NCBI RefSeq assembly: GCF_000620785.1
Contig: NZ_JIAI01000002.1
Span: 1,184,177-1,248,176 of the forward strand
From: Actinospineispora acaciae DSM 45401
GTDB lineage: Bacteria > Actinomycetota > Actinomycetes > Mycobacteriales > Pseudonocardiaceae
Length of the DNA stretch: 64,000 nt
Direction: 5' to 3'
Under the pieces are notes generated by a model, which worked only from the letters and a program-made list of their open reading frames with translations, was not told the DNA's origin and did not search any database. Positions within the stretch are counted from its first letter, which is position 1, and each line of letters opens with the position of its first letter. Shown one piece after another: positions 7,629 to 15,623 of this stretch. The translations under genes were made by a program, and so were the position numbers.

Positions 7629-9009
7629 CGTCATCGGCCGCCGTGTCGTCCGGGATCCGGCCGTCGGCGGTCTGCAGGCAGCGGACGGTGATCGCGGCGG
7701 TGGCGAGGGATCGCTCGCCGTCCAGGCCCAGGATGCGCCACGGGATTCGGGCGAACCCGGACTGCGCGGCCTCGCGGGCCTCCTCGATGGACTCGGTGTG
7801 CACGGTCCTGCCGGCGAGTTGGTTCTCCGCCGAGGCCAGCATGTCGTCCTGCATCGTCTCGAGCAGCTTCGGAACGGTGTCGGCGGCGGCGTCGGTGGGA
7901 ATGCGCTCACCGGTGTCGCGTCGGGCGATGGTGACGGTGCCGGACTCGACGTCTCGCGGGCCGATCTCCATGCGCAGCGGCACGCCCTTGAGCTCCCAGT
8001 CGGTGACCCGGCGGCCGAAGCCCCTGCCCACGGCGTCGTCCAGGCGCGCCCGCACGCCGGCGCGGTCCAAATGGTCGAGCTGGTCGCGGGCGGCGGCGAG
8101 GACGGCGGGGTCGTCCTTCACGGCGATCACGACGACCTGGATCGGGGCCAGCCTCGGCGGGACGCGCAGGCCGTTGTCGTCGCCGTGGCCCATGATCAGG
8201 CCGCCGACGATCCGGGTGCTGCTGCCCCACGACGTGGTCCAGCACGGCTGGTGCCGTCCCTCGGCGTCGCTGAAGGTCATGTCGAACGCCTTCGCGAAGT
8301 TCTGGCCCAGCTCGTGGCTGGTCGCGATCTGCAGGGCCTTGCCGTCACCCATCATGGCCTCGCAGGTCAGCGTGTTGATCGCGCCCGCGAAGCGTTCACG
8401 GGCGGTCTTGACGCCGACCAGGACCGGCAGCGCCAGCACCGAGCGGAGGAAGTCGAGGTAGACGTCCAGGTGGATGCGGCGCGCGTAGGCGGCGGCGTCC
8501 TGTTGGGTGGCGTGCGCGGTGTGGCCCTCCTGCCAGAGGAACTCGCTGGTGCGCAGGAACAGCCGGGGCCGCATCTCCCAGCGCACCACGTTGGACCACT
8601 GGTTGAGCAGCAGCGGGAGGTCACGGTGGCTCTGGACCCATTTGGCCATCAGCTCACCGAAGATCGTCTCGCTGGTCGGGCGGACCACGATCGGCTCGGT
8701 CAGCTCCTTGCCGCCCGCGTGCGTGACCACCGCCAGCTCCGGGCTGAACCCCTCGACGTGCTCGGCCTCGCGCTTGAGGTGGTCCTCCGGGATGAACAGC
8801 GGCAGGTAGACGTTCTCGGCGCCGGCCCGCTTGATCCGCGTGTCGATCTCGGACTGGATGCGCTCCCACAGCGAGTAGCCGTACGGTCGGATCACCATGG
8901 TGCCGCGCACGGGGCCGTTGTCCGCGAGCTGCGCCTTGTCCAGGACTTCCTGGTACCAACGGGGGAAGTCGTCTCCCCTCGGGGTGAGCACTCGGCGTGG
9001 GGTTGCCAT
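7600..9009 (-). CDS. proS: proline--tRNA ligase, archaeal/eukaryotic (ProS type 3) form
   Basis: 469 residues, the length of type-3 ProRS and far shorter than the roughly 570-residue bacterial form; the bacterial editing insertion is absent. Class II motifs are visible: motif 2 in NVVRWEMRPRLFLRTSEFLWQEGHTAH and motif 3 in GGLIMGHGDDNGLRVPP. The protein ends GRSY; a C-terminal Tyr is a hallmark of this form. The C-terminal domain has one Cys only, so the zinc site of some relatives is missing. ATG at 9009. Because actinomycetes normally rely on the bacterial-type ProRS elsewhere, this may be a second copy; the rest of the genome would decide. Confidence 0.93.
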   Translation of the reverse strand: MATPRRVLTPRGDDFPRWYQEVLDKAQLADNGPVRGTMVIRPYGYSLWERIQSEIDTRIKRAGAENVYLPLFIPEDHLKREAEHVEGFSPELAVVTHAGGKELTEPIVVRPTSETIFGELMAKWVQSHRDLPLLLNQWSNVVRWEMRPRLFLRTSEFLWQEGHTAHATQQDAAAYARRIHLDVYLDFLRSVLALPVLVGVKTARERFAGAINTLTCEAMMGDGKALQIATSHELGQNFAKAFDMTFSDAEGRHQPCWTTSWGSSTRIVGGLIMGHGDDNGLRVPPRLAPIQVVVIAVKDDPAVLAAARDQLDHLDRAGVRARLDDAVGRGFGRRVTDWELKGVPLRMEIGPRDVESGTVTIARRDTGERIPTDAAADTVPKLLETMQDDMLASAENQLAGRTVHTESIEEAREAAQSGFARIPWRILGLDGERSLATAAITVRCLQTADGRIPDDTAADDVMAVVGRSY

Positions 9010-9057
9010 GGCGCGCGATCGTACTGACGGGCGCTCCCGACCGCGTCCGGGTTTCGC

Positions 9058-9543
9058 CTACAGGGTGATCACGAAGGACACCCGGGGCTGGTCCGGGCCG
9101 TCGTAGTCGCTGTGCACCGGGACGCCGTCCACGTCGTGGTCGCCAGGTTCGAGCGAGAAGCCCATGGCCCGGTGGAATGCGATCGAGCCGGTGTTGGCGG
9201 GTGAGGTGATCGCGCGGACCGTCGAGCGGCCGGACCGGCGGGCGGCGTCGAAGAATTCCGTGTACAGCCGGCGGGCCACGCCCTGGCCGCGCAGCGCCGG
9301 GTCGACGCCGACGAAGTGGATGTACGCCTCGTCCGGGTGGTCGGCGGAGTGGAACCCGACCAGGAAACCACGGATGCCGGCGTCGTCCTCCACCACCAGG
9401 CTGGTCGCCGCGAAGTGCTGCAGGAACAGCTTGGGCAGCAGCAGGGACAGCTCGCGGGCCTGTTCCGGCGTGCGCGAGTCACCCCACCACCGCTGGACGT
9501 TGGAGACGATGGCCGCGTGGTCACTGGTTCGGGCTTGGCGCAT
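9058..9543 (-). CDS. GNAT family N-acetyltransferase
   Basis: 161 residues if started at the ATG at 9543; a GTG six codons upstream (9561) is possible but lacks a ribosome site and adds no homology. Acetyl-CoA binding motif A is VDPALRGQGVARRLY (about 85-100), and the ending FHRAMGFSLEPGD is typical. The C-terminal segment VHSDYDGPDQPRVSFVI resembles GNATs acting on small amines. The substrate is unknown. It overlaps the 3' end of the deacetylase-like gene by 23 bases and lies 48 bases before proS, so the run from the GntR regulator to proS may be one transcript. Confidence 0.8.
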   Translation of the reverse strand: MRQARTSDHAAIVSNVQRWWGDSRTPEQARELSLLLPKLFLQHFAATSLVVEDDAGIRGFLVGFHSADHPDEAYIHFVGVDPALRGQGVARRLYTEFFDAARRSGRSTVRAITSPANTGSIAFHRAMGFSLEPGDHDVDGVPVHSDYDGPDQPRVSFVITL

Positions 9544-10465
9544 CCGTCCATGCTGCAACACGGCGCGGGAGGCCGGACTCCTGGCGTACGTACGAGCTGA
9601 TCTCGGCGTGGGTGGCGAACCAGACGCCGGAGCGGGCGGCCATGTGGTCGAGCAGCTCGGCGAGCACGGCCATCCGCGAGCGGTGGCCGATCACGTGCGG
9701 GTGCATGGTGAGCTGGAACAGGCCGCCCTCGGCGTACGCGGCGTCGAACTCGTCGCGCCAGATGGCGAGCACCTGGCGCGGCGAGGTGTACGGGCGCAGC
9801 GCGGTGTAGCGGTCCATCGGGAAGTAGACGGCGTCGTCGCGGACCCACTCGACGGGGATCTCCACCAGGCCGGTGGGGCGGCCGTCGGCGAGGATCTCGT
9901 ACGGCTCGTCGTCGGCCATCAGCGAGGAGTCGTAGTCCAGGCCGAGCTCCAGCGAGATCGGCAGGGTGTGGTCGGAGAAGTCCCAGGACGGCGTGCGGAT
10001 GCCGACCGGCCGTACCCCACCCAGGCGCTCCAGGGTGTCCACGGCCCGCAGCGCGAGGTCGCGCTCCTGCTCAGGGGACAGCAGCATGTTGCGCTCGTGG
10101 ATCCAGCCGTGCATGCCGATCTCGTGCCCGCCGTCCAGGCAGGTCCTGATCTCCTCGGGATGCAGCAGCGCGGACACCGCCGGGATGAAGAACGTCGCGG
10201 GCACGCCGTAGCGGGCGAGCAGTCGCAGGATGCGCGGGGTGCCCACGCGCGCGCCGTACTCACCCTGGGAGAGCTTCCCGGGGCGGACCTCGCCGTCGCG
10301 CAGCGGGATCGTCTCGTGGTCGTTGTCGAACGACAGCGCGACGGCCGCCCGCGCCCCGCCCGGCCAGGACTTCGGCGCCAGGCTCCGTCCCGCGCGCACC
10401 CGCTCCACGTGCCCGCGCCAGGTCGCCTCGTCCCACTGCCACGGTTCCTGCTCCTGTGAGGTCAC
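9521..10465 (-). CDS. polysaccharide deacetylase-family hydrolase (PuuE/imidase-like)
   Basis: 314 residues, GTG start overlapping the transporter stop. NodB-fold motifs: SFDNDHE with the metal/catalytic Asp pair near 45-49, and HGWIHERN with the metal histidines near 113-117. The acid-rich LSQGEYGARVGTPRIL block and the RTPSWDFS motif are found in the cytoplasmic PuuE (allantoinase) and cyclic-imide hydrolase branch rather than in chitin deacetylases, and no signal peptide is present. With the upstream MHS carrier and GntR regulator it looks like an importer plus hydrolase for a cyclic amide or imide, which is inference. Confidence 0.82.
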   Translation of the reverse strand: MTSQEQEPWQWDEATWRGHVERVRAGRSLAPKSWPGGARAAVALSFDNDHETIPLRDGEVRPGKLSQGEYGARVGTPRILRLLARYGVPATFFIPAVSALLHPEEIRTCLDGGHEIGMHGWIHERNMLLSPEQERDLALRAVDTLERLGGVRPVGIRTPSWDFSDHTLPISLELGLDYDSSLMADDEPYEILADGRPTGLVEIPVEWVRDDAVYFPMDRYTALRPYTSPRQVLAIWRDEFDAAYAEGGLFQLTMHPHVIGHRSRMAVLAELLDHMAARSGVWFATHAEISSYVRQESGLPRRVAAWTDAPSPNQ

Positions 10466-11757
10466 CGCAGCTCAGCGTCCTTCGTCTCGGGCATCCGGGC
10501 GTACACCGCCGCCGAGGCCAGGCACACCACGATGGCGTAGCCGATCAGCCAGCCCAGCCAGCCGTTCTTGACCAGCCAGGTGGTCAGGTAGGGGGTGAGC
10601 CCGCCGAAGATCGCCACCGAGATGCCGTACGGCAGCCCGATGCCGACGGTGCGCACCGCCGGCGGGAACTGCTCGGCCATCACCGCGGCCAGGCAGCCCG
10701 AGTAGCCGGCCAGCAGCAGCGCGCCGATCACCGAGACCAGCAGGATCGACCAGAAGCCGGAGCCCACCGAGAGCAGCAGCGGACCCACCGCGACCGCCGA
10801 GCCGAGCGCGAACGCCAACAGCATCGGCTTGCGACCCCACCGGTCCGCGAGCATCCCGGAGAACGGCAGCGCGACGATGAACACCACCAGCGTGATCGTG
10901 TTCGCCAACTGGGCCTCGCCCTTCGGCGCCTTGTGCACCAGCGAGGCGAACGAGGGCATGTACACCAGCCACAGGTAGTACGTGACCGAACCGGCCGCCA
11001 CGATCCCGGCCACCCGCATCGCCTGCACCGGGTAGCGCCGCACCACCTCCAGCAGCGGGGCGCGCAGCGTGGCCCGCTCGGCGGCCAGCGCGCGGAACGA
11101 CTCCGTCTCGCCGACCCGGGTCCGCATGTACAGCCCGACCATGCCGAGCACCCCGCCGACCAGGAACGGGATTCGCCATCCCCACGACTCCAGCGCCGGC
11201 TTGTCCAGCACGCCGATCAGCAGGGTGGCCAGCGCCGAGGCCAGCAGCCCGCCCAGCGCCACCGACACCTGCTGCCAGCTGCCGACCGCGCCCCGGCGCC
11301 CGCCCGCGTTCTCCACCATGAACGCCGACGACGAGCCGAACTCACCGCCCGCGGAGAACCCCTGCAGCACCCGGGCGAGCACCAGCAGCACCGGCGCGGC
11401 CAGGCCGATCGCGGTGTACGTCGGCAGCACCCCGATGACCAGGCTGGACCCGGCCATCAACAGGATGGTCAGGGCCATGCCGGCCTTGCGGCCGCGCCGG
11501 TCGGAGTAGCTGCCCAGCACCGCGCCGCCCAGCGGGCGGAAGAAGAAGCCGAGCGCGAACACCAGGAACACCGACAGCAGCGCGGCCGTGTCGTCGTCGC
11601 TGGGGAAGAACTGGTGGGCGAAGAACGGGGCGAAGAACCCGTAGACGCCCCAGTCGAACCACTCCACCAGGTTGCCGACGGTGCCGGCCAGGATCGCGCG
11701 CCGGGTGGTCGCCGCGGCCGTCGCACCTGTCACAGCGCCGGAGTCGAGTGAAGACAT
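10462..11757 (-). CDS. MFS transporter, metabolite:H+ symporter (MHS) type
   Basis: 431 residues. The start MSSLDSGAV at 11757 lies two bases past the GntR stop; the frame stays open far upstream across other genes but without homology. Family marks: GNLVEWFDWGVYGFFAPFFA at helix 1, SYSDRRGRKAG in the first loop, RVLQGFSAGGEFGSS, and ADRWGRKPML in the middle loop; the ending MPETKDAEL is common in the ProP/ShiA/KgtP group. Twelve helices. It likely imports the small organic acid or imide handled by the hydrolase that follows. Confidence 0.88.
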   Translation of the reverse strand: MSSLDSGAVTGATAAATTRRAILAGTVGNLVEWFDWGVYGFFAPFFAHQFFPSDDDTAALLSVFLVFALGFFFRPLGGAVLGSYSDRRGRKAGMALTILLMAGSSLVIGVLPTYTAIGLAAPVLLVLARVLQGFSAGGEFGSSSAFMVENAGGRRGAVGSWQQVSVALGGLLASALATLLIGVLDKPALESWGWRIPFLVGGVLGMVGLYMRTRVGETESFRALAAERATLRAPLLEVVRRYPVQAMRVAGIVAAGSVTYYLWLVYMPSFASLVHKAPKGEAQLANTITLVVFIVALPFSGMLADRWGRKPMLLAFALGSAVAVGPLLLSVGSGFWSILLVSVIGALLLAGYSGCLAAVMAEQFPPAVRTVGIGLPYGISVAIFGGLTPYLTTWLVKNGWLGWLIGYAIVVCLASAAVYARMPETKDAELR

Positions 11758-11759
11758 GG

Positions 11760-12431
11760 CTACTCCATCCGTTCCGCGTCGGGGGGCATCGCGGCCAGCA
11801 TCTGGGCGAGCACCCGGTCCAGGTGCTCCTGCATGATCACGGCGGCCAGCGTCTCGTCGCGGGCCGCGATCGCCTCGATCAGCCGGTCGTGGTCGTCCAT
11901 CGAGGCGTGGGTGTGCGCGGGCGCGACGGTGTCCCTGCTGCGCAGCAGGACGACCTGTTGCTGGGCCAGGCGGACCTGCTCGGCGATCAGTGGGCTGGCC
12001 GCGGACTCCAGCAGCGCCTGGTGGAAGGCCAGGTCCAGCCGGTAGGGGAAGCGGCGGCCGGCCTCGAAGCTCTGCCGGGAGGCGGCGTTGACGTCGCGCA
12101 TCCTGGCCAGGTCGGCGTCGGTGCGGCGGGTGGCGGCCATCCGGGCGGCCGCGCACTCCAGCGCCGAGCGCAGCTCGAACAGCGCGCGCACCTCGGCCCG
12201 GTCGGCGTGGCGCACGTAGGTGCCCCGATGCGCCGAGTAGACCAGCAGGCCCTCGCTGGTGAGCTGCCGGATCGCCTCCCGGACCGGGCCCCGGCTGATG
12301 CCCAGCCCGCGCGCGAACTCGACCTCGTTGACCCGCTCGCCGGGCGCGATCTCCCCGGTCAGGACCAGCTCGCGTAGCGTGTCCACGGCCTGGACGCCCA
12401 GGCTCTGGCGCTGCAACGACTCGAGTGGCAC
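11760..12431 (-). CDS. GntR-family (FCD) transcriptional regulator
   Basis: 223 residues. The winged helix spans about 10-75 (GERVNEVEFARGLGISRGPVREAIRQL, with wing GLLVYSAHRGTYV) and the FCD effector domain follows, with the metal/effector residues in LDLAFHQALL and the DHDRLIEAI motif. It is the first gene of the minus-strand series and is divergent from an asparaginase; the 115 bases between them contain two CTGTyGACAG sites (12461-12484). It probably represses both directions and responds to a small organic acid. Confidence 0.9.
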   Translation of the reverse strand: MPLESLQRQSLGVQAVDTLRELVLTGEIAPGERVNEVEFARGLGISRGPVREAIRQLTSEGLLVYSAHRGTYVRHADRAEVRALFELRSALECAAARMAATRRTDADLARMRDVNAASRQSFEAGRRFPYRLDLAFHQALLESAASPLIAEQVRLAQQQVVLLRSRDTVAPAHTHASMDDHDRLIEAIAARDETLAAVIMQEHLDRVLAQMLAAMPPDAERME

Positions 12432-12460
12432 GCGACTCTCCGACCAGGGATAGTGTCAGA

Positions 12461-12484
12461 CTGTTGACAGTTGGCTGTCGACAG
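12461..12484. promoter_or_regulatory. tandem GntR operator
   Basis: CTGTTGACAG at 12461-12470 and CTGTCGACAG at 12475-12484 are two ten-base palindromes whose centres are 14 bases apart; the second is perfect. They lie 30-53 bases upstream of the GntR start and 63-86 bases upstream of the asparaginase start. FCD regulators bind short palindromes of this kind. Confidence 0.7.
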
Positions 12485-12546
12485 CAGCAGTGTTCGCCGG
12501 CCGGCTGGCCGTTGTCAACCCCGAGCGGGAATGTCGAGGGAGCGGG

Positions 12547-13485
12547 ATGCACGAACTGGTGGCCGAGGTGTGGCGCAGCGAGTTCCTGGAGTCGGTGCAC
12601 CACGGGTCGGTGGTGGCGCTGGACGGCGCCGGCGGCGTGGCGTTCGCGGTCGGGCAGCCGGACGCGGCGATGTTCCCGCGTTCGTCGAACAAGCCGCTGC
12701 AGGCAACGGCGATGGTGCGCGCCGGCCTGGACCTGGACGGCGAGCTGCTGGCGCTGGCGTGCGCGAGCCACTCGGGCGAGCCGTTCCACATCGACGGGGT
12801 GCGGCGGATCCTGGCCGGCGCCGGCCGCACCGAGGAGGACCTGCGGTGCACCGAGGGCCTCCCGATCGGCGAGCGGGCGCTGCACGGGTACCTGGCACGC
12901 GGCGGGGCGGCGACCCCGCTGTACATGAACTGCTCGGGCAAGCACGCCGCGATGATCGCCACCTGCGTGCGCAACGGCTGGCCCGTCGAGACCTACCTGC
13001 GCCCGGAGCACCCGCTGCAGCGCGCGATCCGCGACACCGTGGAGGACCTCGCCGCCGAGCGGGTCGCCGCGGTGGGCGTGGACGGCTGCGGCGCGCCGCT
13101 GTTCGCGCTGACCCTGACCGGCCTGGCGCGCGCGTTCGGACGGCTGGCGGCCTCGGCGGGGGACGGCGCCGAGGGGCGGGTGGCGTCCGCGATGCGCGCG
13201 CACCCGGAGTGGGTCGGCGGCACCGGTCGCGACGTGACGTCGCTGATGCGCGCGGTCCCCGGCGCTGTCGCGAAGGACGGCGCCGAGGGCGTCTACGCGG
13301 TCGGGCTGCCGTCCGGGGCGGCGGTCGCCCTCAAGATCGCGGACGGCTCCGGGCGGGCCCGGCCGGTGGTCGCGGCGGCCGCGCTGGCCCGCCTGGGGGT
13401 ACCGGCCGAGTCGCTCGGCGAGCTGGCCACCGCGCCCGTGCTCGGGCACGGCGAACCGGTGGGCGCCGTCCGCGCCACGATCTAG
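12547..13485 (+). CDS. type II (Rhizobium-type) L-asparaginase
   Basis: 312 residues from the ATG at 12547, which has a GAGGG ribosome site; a GTG at 12490 would lie inside the leader next to the operator. Matches the Asparaginase_II family (unrelated to E. coli AnsB): SSNKPLQA near 40, ACASHSGEPFH with catalytic Ser near 65-70, and NCSGKHAAM near 120. It releases ammonia from asparagine in the cytosol. Control by the divergent GntR links it to import and hydrolysis of a nitrogenous compound. The TAG stop shares a CTAG with the opposing small gene. Confidence 0.88.
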   Translation: MHELVAEVWRSEFLESVHHGSVVALDGAGGVAFAVGQPDAAMFPRSSNKPLQATAMVRAGLDLDGELLALACASHSGEPFHIDGVRRILAGAGRTEEDLRCTEGLPIGERALHGYLARGGAATPLYMNCSGKHAAMIATCVRNGWPVETYLRPEHPLQRAIRDTVEDLAAERVAAVGVDGCGAPLFALTLTGLARAFGRLAASAGDGAEGRVASAMRAHPEWVGGTGRDVTSLMRAVPGAVAKDGAEGVYAVGLPSGAAVALKIADGSGRARPVVAAAALARLGVPAESLGELATAPVLGHGEPVGAVRATI

Positions 13486-13664
13486 ATCTTGGACCCGCCG
13501 CTCGACGGCGGAGCACCGGCCCGCGTCCCGGTCGGCGGGGTGATACCGGACGGGGACATGCGGATACCGCACCCGACCAGGAGCAGCAGGCAGATGGTGC
13601 CCAGGATCGGGTGGTCAGCCTTGATGGCGGTGATACACAGCACCGCCCACACCGCAACTGCCAC
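13482..13664 (-). CDS. small hydrophobic protein, start uncertain
   Basis: From GTG 13664 the product is 60 residues with two hydrophobic stretches (VAVAVWAVLCITAIKA and ILGTICLLLLVGCGI) and a Pro/Gly/Ser tail. The frame remains open upstream to the palindrome at 13757-13836 and there encodes a further hydrophobic stretch, PILVVVALVAVADVV, but no ATG, GTG or TTG starts it. Either the short form is real, or the original start was replaced by the palindrome. Function unknown; membrane location inferred. The stop shares CTAG with the asparaginase stop. Confidence 0.45.
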   Translation of the reverse strand: MAVAVWAVLCITAIKADHPILGTICLLLLVGCGIRMSPSGITPPTGTRAGAPPSSGGSKI

Positions 13665-13756
13665 GCGACCAGCATAAATCGGACCCCCGACAAGTTCTGG
13701 TGATTTAACGACGTCGGCAACCGCAACCAGGGCGACGACAACCAGGATCGGACGGA

Positions 13757-13836
13757 GTTTCCGCTGGTCATGACCCGTGAGTGGTTAGGGGTGCCATAGC
13801 ACCGCTAACCACTCACGGCATCTGACCAGCGGAAAC
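13757..13836. repeat. dispersed palindromic repeat, copy 1
   Basis: Eighty-base inverted repeat. The outer arms are GTTTCCGCTGGTCA (13757) and its complement ending 13836; the inner stem CCGTGAGTGGTTAG plus GGTGC pairs with its complement around a CATA loop at 13795-13798, with one mismatch. It begins 17 bases past the stop of the sigma-like gene (13854, minus strand). Two further copies share the stem at 37690 and 44322. Confidence 0.9.
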
Positions 13837-13853
13837 GTCGGTCGGGGGCGTTG

Positions 13854-15386
13854 CTAGCCCTCGCCCGGTGGGACGGTGGCGCCGTTCGGTTCGGGCTCGG
13901 CGTTGTCGGTGGGGTCCGGGGCGGGCTCGGGTGCCCGATCGGACGCCTGCCCAGGGGTCGGCTCGGTGCTGGGCTCCTGGGACGGCGTGGGCGCCGGCGT
14001 CGCGGCGGCGCTGGGTGGCGGCCGCACGGGCGTGGGGCGGGCGGCGCAGTCGGCTCGGCTGATGACCCGGGCGGGGGTGGTGGCGGTCTCGCCCCTGGAG
14101 TTGGTGGCCACGATCCGCCAGGAGATGTTGGCGCCGGTGCCGGACCCGAGCCGGCCGGTGTAGGTGTCGCCGTTCACCTGCATGACCTGGGACTGCTGGC
14201 CCGGGCCGACCAGCAGCACCCGCAGCGGCGGTGACTCGTCGCGCACCGTCGCGCTGATCTGGGCCACGGTCGGGCAGCCGAACCCGCCGATCCGGTTGCT
14301 GCTCGCGCGGGCGTTCGTGATCGCCGGCGGGCGCTGCTCCCTGGCCGCCACCGAGACCACGCCCTGGCCCTGGCCGTCGGCGGAGCTGACTGTCAACTGG
14401 GAGCGCGCATCGCCCACCCGCAGCGCCGCGCGGTTGATGGTCACGGTGACCTGCTGTTGTTGGCCGCCGCCCAGGGTGCCGGCCTTCGGGGCGGCGGTCA
14501 GCCAGGGGTCGGCCGAGGTGGAGCGCCAGGCCAGCTGCTCCGGCCCGTTGTTGGACAGCGTGACGGTGGCCGTGGATCCGGTGGCGCCCAGGTCGAGCAC
14601 CGTGGTGGACAGCGCGAGCTCGGAGGACGGCCCGAAGGTGGCCGCGACGATCGGCTTGCGTTCCAGGTCGCGCTGGACGAACAACGCCGTGCCCGTGACC
14701 ACCAACATCACCGCCAGCGCGGTGGCCGTCCACGCGGCGGGAGTCCGAGGCCGGGGCACCCCCTGGTGGGCGGTGAACAGGGCGGTCTCGGTGAGCACCC
14801 GTAACCGCAGCTCCGGCGGCGGGAAGGCCACCGGCGCCGGTTCGGTGGCGCCGACGGGCTCGTCCTCGTCCGGCCAGCCGTCCTCGGTGGTCACCGGCTC
14901 CGAGGGCGCGGCCAGCACCTCGTGCAACGCGTGGCCGAGCCTGGCCGGCAGCCGCTTCTCCCGCCGCCGGACCCGCCGGGCGGACACGCCCAGGATGAAC
15001 CCGATCTCCGACGGCTCCAGCCGATGCCGGAACCGCAGCACCAACAGCGCCCGATCCCGCTCGCCGAGGGTGGGGACCGGCGCCGGCGGGATCCCGGAAC
15101 GCCGCGTGCGGCCGCCGGACTGGCGGTAGGCGCGCCGGTAGATCCAGCGGCGAAGCTCCGCCGGGTTGCCGAGGCGGTTCAGGTCGGCGATGGCCCGCTG
15201 GAACGTCCGGTAGGTGGCCTCGGCGGCGAGCCGCTGGTCGCGCAGCAGCGTCAGGTGCAGGTCGTAGATCCGGGCGGCGAACCGGTCGTAGAGCATGGCG
15301 AAGCCGGCGCGCTCGCCGGCCAGTGCCCGCAGCACCAACCCACCGTCGCTGTCGACGCTGACCAGCGTGCTACTGCCTGTGGCCAT
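13854..15386 (-). CDS. sigma-70-like domain protein tethered to a BACON-type ectodomain
   Basis: 510 residues. About 15-90 resembles sigma region 2 of ECF factors (LYDRFAARIYDLHLTLLRD, then AIADLNRLGNPAELRRWIYR); about 106-150 resembles region 4 with a helix-turn-helix (LRFRHRLEPSEIGFILGVSARRVRRR). One membrane helix follows at about 219-237, then a BACON-like beta domain (about 250-345; PWLTAAPKAGTLGGG), a second beta domain with two Cys (about 350-435), and a Pro/Thr/Glu-rich tail. This puts a DNA-binding domain in the cytoplasm and sensing domains outside. No separate anti-sigma gene is adjacent. ECF groups with membrane extensions are known; this domain order is less usual. Confidence 0.8.
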   Translation of the reverse strand: MATGSSTLVSVDSDGGLVLRALAGERAGFAMLYDRFAARIYDLHLTLLRDQRLAAEATYRTFQRAIADLNRLGNPAELRRWIYRRAYRQSGGRTRRSGIPPAPVPTLGERDRALLVLRFRHRLEPSEIGFILGVSARRVRRREKRLPARLGHALHEVLAAPSEPVTTEDGWPDEDEPVGATEPAPVAFPPPELRLRVLTETALFTAHQGVPRPRTPAAWTATALAVMLVVTGTALFVQRDLERKPIVAATFGPSSELALSTTVLDLGATGSTATVTLSNNGPEQLAWRSTSADPWLTAAPKAGTLGGGQQQQVTVTINRAALRVGDARSQLTVSSADGQGQGVVSVAAREQRPPAITNARASSNRIGGFGCPTVAQISATVRDESPPLRVLLVGPGQQSQVMQVNGDTYTGRLGSGTGANISWRIVATNSRGETATTPARVISRADCAARPTPVRPPPSAAATPAPTPSQEPSTEPTPGQASDRAPEPAPDPTDNAEPEPNGATVPPGEG

Positions 15387-15623
15387 CCGGGTCGGCGGCC
15401 CCCCTCCGCTGTCGTCCGATTTCCTCCACGTCCCAGCGTCGCGGCAAACCGGCCGTTCGCAAGCGGCTGCCCGGCGGCACGTTCACCCGCCGTGCGGGGG
15501 ATGCCCCTGCCCCCGGCTGCCGGTGTCGCGGGACGTTCACATCCGACTCTCACCTGACGCACAGGCCACGTCATCGTTCCGGGCGCAACGTGGTCGGGTA
15601 GGTGTTCGACAGGGGGTGACCTG

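Noticed and set aside
10462..13572. An open minus-strand frame of over 1000 codons across the MHS transporter, GntR and asparaginase genes
   Set aside because: Only the last 431 codons have membrane-transporter character; the rest is an antisense or out-of-frame shadow typical of very GC-rich DNA.
13489..13677. A 62-codon plus-strand frame opposite the small hydrophobic gene
   Set aside because: No ribosome site and no hydrophobic or domain pattern; the minus strand is more protein-like.
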